Source of the DNA: Clostridia bacterium
GTDB taxonomy: Bacteria > Bacillota > Clostridia > Oscillospirales > CAG-382
DNA: 64,000 nt
NCBI GenBank assembly: GCA_017436675.1
Contig: JAFSCS010000031.1
Location: forward strand, 1 to 64,000
Direction of reading: 5' to 3'
Below are positions 59,107-64,000 of the stretch, piece by piece; the first letter of the stretch is position 1; the number at the start of each line of letters is the position of its first letter. The translations under genes and the position numbers were made by a program. The notes below the pieces were generated by a model, which saw only the letters and a program-made list of their open reading frames with translations, did not search any database and was not told the origin of the DNA.

Positions 59107-59478
59107 ATGATGGCTGCTTTAGTATCAATCGGCGGTTTCAATTTTCCCGAGCCGTCTGCATACAACGGAACTACGGCTACGATAGTAGATTCGGCTCGTA
59201 ATGTTCAAGGTCGTGTGATCGGTACTGTGGTTCGTCACGATGTTGCGAAAGTGGAATTATCGTGGAAATATCTCACCGCGTATCAATGGTCGCAGATATT
59301 ATCACTATTTTCATCGAGCTTTTATAACGAAGTTACTTTTTTAAATCAAGTAACCAATTCTTACGATACACGAACAATGTATGTTTCGGATCGAAACGCG
59401 GCGATGTGGCGTAGAAATCCCAACACGGGCGAAGTGATGGGATACACGAATTGCTCGTTGTCGTTGATTGAGGTGTAA
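59107..59478 (+). CDS. Tail protein after tape measure
   Basis: A 123-residue beta-rich protein, ATGATG after AAAGAGGTGAC. SSFYNEVTFLNQVTNSYDTRTMYVSDRNA resembles small tail proteins next to the distal tail gene. I assign a tail-tip role from position only. Confidence 0.6.
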   Translation: MMAALVSIGGFNFPEPSAYNGTTATIVDSARNVQGRVIGTVVRHDVAKVELSWKYLTAYQWSQILSLFSSSFYNEVTFLNQVTNSYDTRTMYVSDRNAAMWRRNPNTGEVMGYTNCSLSLIEV

Positions 59479-59480
59479 CG

Positions 59481-61001
59481 ATGATAACAGTATCAGACGT
59501 ATGGAAAAACATACAACAACGATTTCTATTACCCGAAACATATATTGAGTTAGATTGTGTTATCTCCGAGGTTGGAGCGCAAGAGAGCGCTACCGCGAGT
59601 GGCACAGACGAAGCGGTGTTTTCAAGTGTTGAGAGTACGCTAACAGACGAGACGAAAACTGTCAAATATGCGACGAATGAGTTAAATCTGTGGGCGTTGG
59701 ATGGCACGAGGGCTATACTCCCCGATGCCGAGCCGTTTTCGGTATCAGGCTATGTCAGTAACACCGCATCAAGCGGAAGTGTAACGCTGACATTCCCCGA
59801 CGTTCATACCGCCGCGAGTTCAGGTCTTACGATAACTTGGAGTAGCACATTCGACGAATATCCTACCGTGTTCTCCGTTGTAGCGAAAAACGGTGATACG
59901 GTCGTAGCGGAAACTACTATTACCGATAACATAAGCGTTATTTCTAACGTGTTTGTTGAACTCGTGAACTATGACAGTATAACAATAACAGTTCACGCTT
60001 GGAATATACCCGAACACCGTGCAAGAATCGAAAAAATCGTTATCGGTCACGTTCTCACGTTGACGAAAAAAGATTTTTTGAGTTTCAAGCACGAGCAGGT
60101 CGGCGACCTTCTTAGTGGTGAGTTACCGAAATACAGTATTGAATTTTCGTTGGATAACACCGATGGTAGGTGGGACCCAAACAATCCTACGGGTATGGAG
60201 CAATATCTCTCCGAACGGCAGTTGATAACCCTCCGTTATGGTTTGGATATCGACGGCACGGTTGAGTGGATAAAAGGCGGTGAGTTCTATCTTTCCGAGT
60301 GGAACACACCGAGCAACGGACTCGAAGCTCGTTTTGTTGCAAGAGACGTTTTAGAGTTCATCGTAAATCAAGATGTTAGCGGTTCGGCAGTTTACGGAAA
60401 TTTGACACATCTTATCACATGGGCGACGGCAACATCATTCCCCAAAGATGCTTCGATATCGATTGACCCGTCGCTCGATTATTCTCCGGGGCGTAGCCCT
60501 GAAATAAACGGCACGTCTGCCGAGATAGTACAGAAAAGTGCGAACGCAGGGTGTTGTATTTTAAGATACGACCGAAACGGTGTGTTGAATGTCGAGCGAT
60601 TTAGAAACATTCTCACCGATTACACGATACCGCTATCGTTATCGTACACATACCCCGAACTCACATTGTCGAAGCCGTTAAAAGAGGTAGCCGTTAATTA
60701 CGGCGAAGGCACATATAAACTAACGGTATCAGACTCAGGCGAAACGCAAACAGTTTCAAACGATTACATACTCAACGAGGAGTACGCGGAGAATGTAGCG
60801 AATTGGGTTCAAGCCGTTTTACAACCGAGAAAAACGATACACGGCGAGTTCAGGGCAGACCCGAGATTAGACTTATACGACGTGGTTCGTGTAGAGGATA
60901 AATACGGTAGATGGCTCACCGTTGTAATAACGAATATAACATATACATTTAACGGCTCTTTGAGAGGCAGTTATACGGGCAGAATATTGGAGGAAGGCTG
61001 A
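59481..61001 (+). CDS. Tail tip / baseplate protein
   Basis: A 506-residue protein. The middle, SGELPKYSIEFSLDNTDGRWDPNNPTGM, and WIKGGEFYLSEWNTP followed by FVARDVLEF are typical of the tail hub-like protein of gut Clostridia siphophages. The N-terminal half is a beta domain that may bind receptors. It begins 2 bases after the previous gene. No peptidase motif was recognised. Confidence 0.65.
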   Translation: MITVSDVWKNIQQRFLLPETYIELDCVISEVGAQESATASGTDEAVFSSVESTLTDETKTVKYATNELNLWALDGTRAILPDAEPFSVSGYVSNTASSGSVTLTFPDVHTAASSGLTITWSSTFDEYPTVFSVVAKNGDTVVAETTITDNISVISNVFVELVNYDSITITVHAWNIPEHRARIEKIVIGHVLTLTKKDFLSFKHEQVGDLLSGELPKYSIEFSLDNTDGRWDPNNPTGMEQYLSERQLITLRYGLDIDGTVEWIKGGEFYLSEWNTPSNGLEARFVARDVLEFIVNQDVSGSAVYGNLTHLITWATATSFPKDASISIDPSLDYSPGRSPEINGTSAEIVQKSANAGCCILRYDRNGVLNVERFRNILTDYTIPLSLSYTYPELTLSKPLKEVAVNYGEGTYKLTVSDSGETQTVSNDYILNEEYAENVANWVQAVLQPRKTIHGEFRADPRLDLYDVVRVEDKYGRWLTVVITNITYTFNGSLRGSYTGRILEEG

Positions 61002-61002
61002 T

Positions 61003-61866
61003 ATGGTAACAGATAGAACATTACAAGATGTGTATTACCGCAAGGCGCTTTCCGCTAAAGGTTGGAACGGAATGACGGCCGCAGAGAGAGCCGAATGGTT
61101 AGGAGATCCGCTTGCGACAGTAGATGCAAACCTATTCTCGTGCGGTCCCTATTACTCGTCGGCGGTCGAGGTTAAATATCGCCGTAACGAAATATTCGCT
61201 AAAACGAATACGGCAGGAACATATCTTTACGCTATCTCGATTATCGGCGAAGCGGTAAATTATGCGAATAAAGTGTTTACATTGAGTGCCGAAAGCGTGG
61301 TATCGTCCACGACAGGCACACCGCAGCTTGCGGTATATTGGCACGACGACAACGGCTACGAATATGCGGGAGCGACCTTGCTATCTGCCGGGAGCGTTAC
61401 ATTCGATACAACAGAATGGCCCAACGCAAACGGACGAAAATATCTTGCCGTGTATGTGTATGTAACGACACACGAAAACGTTTCGGCGGGAGCGTCGGCA
61501 ACGTTCGGCAAGGTTATGTTGGTGAACGATAGAGTAAAACACGCATATAAGCCGTTTTACGAAATCCTCCCAACGAGAGCAACGAGAGGCGCTTATAATT
61601 ATTCTGATCTTAACCGAGTGGAGAGAGCAGTAGCCGAGATAAGCGATAAGTATAACATGGGGCTTATCACGAAAACGAATTGGAGCGCGTGGGATATTCC
61701 TCGTTATTCCGATATGATGCGTTTTCTGCTCAACCTCGAAGCAGTTCGCGGTAATATACCGAATAAAGACGGTGTACCGCCCGTGCCTACGACGATGAAT
61801 AATTTAACCTACGTTGAAGCGAATAACATCGAACTTATTTTAGAAACCGCTTATAAATATATTTGA
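61003..61866 (+). CDS. Tail/baseplate protein with beta-sandwich part
   Basis: A 287-residue protein. The centre (about 55-180) is a run of beta strands with GTPQLAVYWHDDNGYEYAGA, resembling a carbohydrate-binding sandwich. A helical tail follows, with SDMMRFLLNLEAVRGNIP and a conserved end. It is probably an accessory tail-tip or receptor-binding protein. Confidence 0.6.
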   Translation: MVTDRTLQDVYYRKALSAKGWNGMTAAERAEWLGDPLATVDANLFSCGPYYSSAVEVKYRRNEIFAKTNTAGTYLYAISIIGEAVNYANKVFTLSAESVVSSTTGTPQLAVYWHDDNGYEYAGATLLSAGSVTFDTTEWPNANGRKYLAVYVYVTTHENVSAGASATFGKVMLVNDRVKHAYKPFYEILPTRATRGAYNYSDLNRVERAVAEISDKYNMGLITKTNWSAWDIPRYSDMMRFLLNLEAVRGNIPNKDGVPPVPTTMNNLTYVEANNIELILETAYKYI

Positions 61867-61879
61867 GAGGTTAATCATT

Positions 61880-62797
61880 ATGGCTATTAAAGTAACATTT
61901 CCGACAGGTGCAAACGCCGCGAATATTTCCGGGCTTTATCAATGGGATTACGGTCAAGAACTCGAAATCGAATCCGCAGATTTGGGCTATAAGATAGTCG
62001 AAGTACATTTCTCCTGTGCTTATATGTCTGAGGCGATAGTTCGTCCGTGTGCGTTCACAAACGGCGTAGGAACTGTAATTATTCCCGATGCCTGCTTAGA
62101 GCAAGCGTCGGCAATTACGGCGTGGATATACGAAATCGACGGCACTTGCGGTCATACCATAAAAACAATAAGTATTCAAGTAACACCGAGAACACGTCCA
62201 AGCGTAGCTCGTGATATACCGCAAGAGGTATGTGATAAATACACCGAGCTTATTACCGAAGTCAACGAAACCATTGACGGACTTGAAACGGGCGCAGTAG
62301 TCGCAGGTCAAGCGAAGAACTCGCAAAAAGCCGATTTTGCAACCTCGGCAGGTAACGCTCAAAGCGCAAGTTTCGCGACCTCGGCGGGTAGTGCTAATAG
62401 CGTTAATTCGTATAAAGCACTCACTACTCCCGGCGGTAATGTAGCTCTCACCACGACGCTTCAAGCCTTTGATATTGGAAGAAGTGTAAAAGAGATAGAT
62501 TATATCACCGCAGTATTTTCCATTGAACGTGGCGGTAGTGAGGTGGCAAGAATACGCACGAAGCCTTTTAGTTTCAAGAACATAGCAACTTACGGCTTAT
62601 ATTCCGAGCCATACGATATTTTAACGTATCAGCAAAGTCGCCCCGATAACCTCGCTATCTCAGTATCGAACGAAGCGAAATTATTGATAGGTGTTGCTAC
62701 GACCGCTTCTGCCTCGAAATTGTTCGTGGGCGTTTCGCAAACGTTTGAAGATTACATTGTGTATTTCGTCGGCATCGAAACGATGGGTCAGCTTTAG
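61880..62797 (+). CDS. Tail fibre/baseplate protein
   Basis: A 305-residue protein. The N-terminal part (ANISGLYQWDYGQELEIESADLG) is a module seen in BppU-like baseplate proteins of Clostridia phages. Residues about 130-175 contain the repeats ADFATSAGNAQSASFATSAGSA, a flexible linker. The C-terminal half is beta-rich. A baseplate or receptor-binding role is likely. Confidence 0.6.
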   Translation: MAIKVTFPTGANAANISGLYQWDYGQELEIESADLGYKIVEVHFSCAYMSEAIVRPCAFTNGVGTVIIPDACLEQASAITAWIYEIDGTCGHTIKTISIQVTPRTRPSVARDIPQEVCDKYTELITEVNETIDGLETGAVVAGQAKNSQKADFATSAGNAQSASFATSAGSANSVNSYKALTTPGGNVALTTTLQAFDIGRSVKEIDYITAVFSIERGGSEVARIRTKPFSFKNIATYGLYSEPYDILTYQQSRPDNLAISVSNEAKLLIGVATTASASKLFVGVSQTFEDYIVYFVGIETMGQL

Positions 62798-62809
62798 GAG
62801 GTATAGAGC

Positions 62810-64000
62810 ATGAATATATTACATATCAGCGTAATTAATAAAGTTGCGACGTATCAGCAGAGAGACGGCGCTATCGTTTGCGGTAACTCCGATTATCAGA
62901 TCGAATTTACTTTCGACGACGAATGGAACACCTCGACATATAAGACGGCTCGTTTCGTTTATTCGAGAGGTAGCGAACTAATACACCAAGACGTTGATTT
63001 CACGGGTAACACCGTTATAGCTCCCGTGTTGACGAAAACAACGGAGGTTTATGTTGGTATTTACGCGGGAGAACTCCGCACGAGTACACCTGCCGTTATC
63101 CCTTGTAAACTATCGATCTTGTGCGAATCGGGTTCGCCTGCTATACCTTCTCCCGAAATCGACGCTCGTATAATGCAACTCTTGAACACCGCAATCTCAC
63201 TTGAAGAAAGAGCGGAACAAGCCGCAGTAAGAGCGACCGAGGCGGCGTTAGAGTCTGCTACGCCTATCGTGCTTGCTGCTTCGGGTGAAAGCGTGACGCT
63301 CAACAATAGTGTATTAAGAGCGATTCAAGGTTTGAATGTACTTGGTAAGACGGTACAAAACGGAACTCCTACTCAAAGTGTTCCGATTCCTTTGGAGAAC
63401 GCGGGCGGCGATGGAGCGGCGCTATTAAGCATCGAAGGTTCAAATGCAGAACCGCAACATTTTATTATGACAACATCAAACGGAATATGCGGTATTCCTG
63501 TTACAAGTGGTGGGAATTACACCGATTCAAATGGTCAACAATGGGTTTGTGATGAAATCGATCTTGAACGTGGGGTGCTGATAAAACGAACACATACAAT
63601 GACATTCGTTGGAAAGGAAAATTTTATTACGTTAGGTCTTGTTGGTGATGTAAACGCATTTTTCTACCAAGTTGATTTGTCAGTAAAACCACTTATTGTC
63701 AACAATGAAGGATTTTCGTTGTGTAGTCATTTTGCACAAAAGAGAATAGCATCAACAACAACTGATATTGGGCATCAAGTGAGAAAAATATCAAACGGAG
63801 AACAATATCGTATTCTTTTTCGTCCTGAAGGTATCGCAAGTATGGACGGAGCGACATTCAATAATTGGTTGAAAGCGAACCCAACGACGATTACCTATGC
63901 TCTTGCAAACCAAAACGAAACACCTCTTTCGGCAGAAGATATTGCAAAATATAAACAGTTACACACGAATTGCCCAACAACAGTAATCACGAGCGACGGA
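62810..64000 (+). CDS. BppU-like baseplate upper protein, cut by the window end
   Basis: The ATG at 62810 follows TAGGAGGTATAGAGC, and 397 codons are open up to the right edge without a stop. The N-terminal domain (NILHISVINKVATYQQRDG, then FVYSRGSELIHQDVDF) and the following helix (ARIMQLLNTAISLEERAEQAA) are typical of BppU-type proteins, which link the baseplate to receptor-binding parts. The rest is beta-rich with Thr/Asn. Confidence 0.7.
   Translation, partial: MNILHISVINKVATYQQRDGAIVCGNSDYQIEFTFDDEWNTSTYKTARFVYSRGSELIHQDVDFTGNTVIAPVLTKTTEVYVGIYAGELRTSTPAVIPCKLSILCESGSPAIPSPEIDARIMQLLNTAISLEERAEQAAVRATEAALESATPIVLAASGESVTLNNSVLRAIQGLNVLGKTVQNGTPTQSVPIPLENAGGDGAALLSIEGSNAEPQHFIMTTSNGICGIPVTSGGNYTDSNGQQWVCDEIDLERGVLIKRTHTMTFVGKENFITLGLVGDVNAFFYQVDLSVKPLIVNNEGFSLCSHFAQKRIASTTTDIGHQVRKISNGEQYRILFRPEGIASMDGATFNNWLKANPTTITYALANQNETPLSAEDIAKYKQLHTNCPTTVITSDG

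Noticed and set aside
59481-64000. Diversity-generating retroelement acting on tail genes
   Set aside because: No reverse transcriptase and no template/variable repeat pair were seen, although the region beyond the window is unknown.
1-64000. tRNA or rRNA genes, including a tRNA attachment site
   Set aside because: I found no cloverleaf-like or rRNA-like sequence; the prophage junction is in a protein gene.

Overview
The window is bacterial chromosome (about 1-21.86 kb) followed by the left and central part of an integrated tailed-phage genome (about 21.87 kb to the right edge, where a tail gene is cut). The host looks like an uncultured anaerobic Clostridia-type Bacillota. Supporting signs are AGGAGG ribosome sites, frequent GTG/TTG starts, TTGACA/TATAAT promoters, structured intergenic repeats, Embden-Meyerhof genes and a low-to-medium GC content. 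I cannot name a genus.

Host part. A LysR regulator overlaps a GNAT acetyltransferase. ATP-type phosphofructokinase follows, then a long repeat-rich gap, a secreted protein of unknown function and a DUF1846 protein on the minus strand. Next comes a three-gene exporter operon: ABC half-transporter, DUF1854 protein, ABC half-transporter. Both transporters carry an N-terminal extension ending in a zinc ribbon. On the minus strand are an operon for a MurL-MurD fusion enzyme (an unusual route to D-glutamate in peptidoglycan) with a CapA-like lipoprotein, then pyruvate kinase and a LysR regulator. The LysR gene is divergent from a PLP aminotransferase. Last is a YtrA-type GntR regulator with its ABC ATPase gene. 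That ATPase gene is cut inside its Walker A motif by the prophage.

Prophage part. The left end holds a large serine integrase (minus), a CI/Cro-type switch with an 18-bp palindrome on each side of cro, and a recombination/replication block. The block contains a PD-(D/E)XK nuclease, a Sak4-like ATPase, an HD protein, DUF669, a homing-endonuclease-like protein, an SF2 helicase, a long m5C methyltransferase, a metallophosphoesterase and a VRR-NUC nuclease. Many small overlapping accessory genes follow, including dNTP metabolism, RNA-ligase-like, ASCH and ImmA-like genes. A P4-type primase-helicase ends beside a cluster of GTTGCAAC-like repeats that may be the origin. Packaging, head and tail genes follow in siphophage order. 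A probable programmed -1 frameshift (GGGAAAC) joins the two tail chaperone genes.

Two things stand out. First, the terminase small and large subunit genes are separated by a 4.3-kb island. It has nine tightly packed small minus-strand genes and a divergent regulator-resolvase pair. Four copies of a 16-bp palindrome sit in the divergent promoter region, so it looks like a self-regulated cargo module of unknown function. Second, several genes are interrupted: the helicase by a frameshift at Walker A, the metallophosphoesterase by an in-frame TAA, and an island gene by an A10 run. The prophage may therefore be decaying, or the assembly may contain errors.
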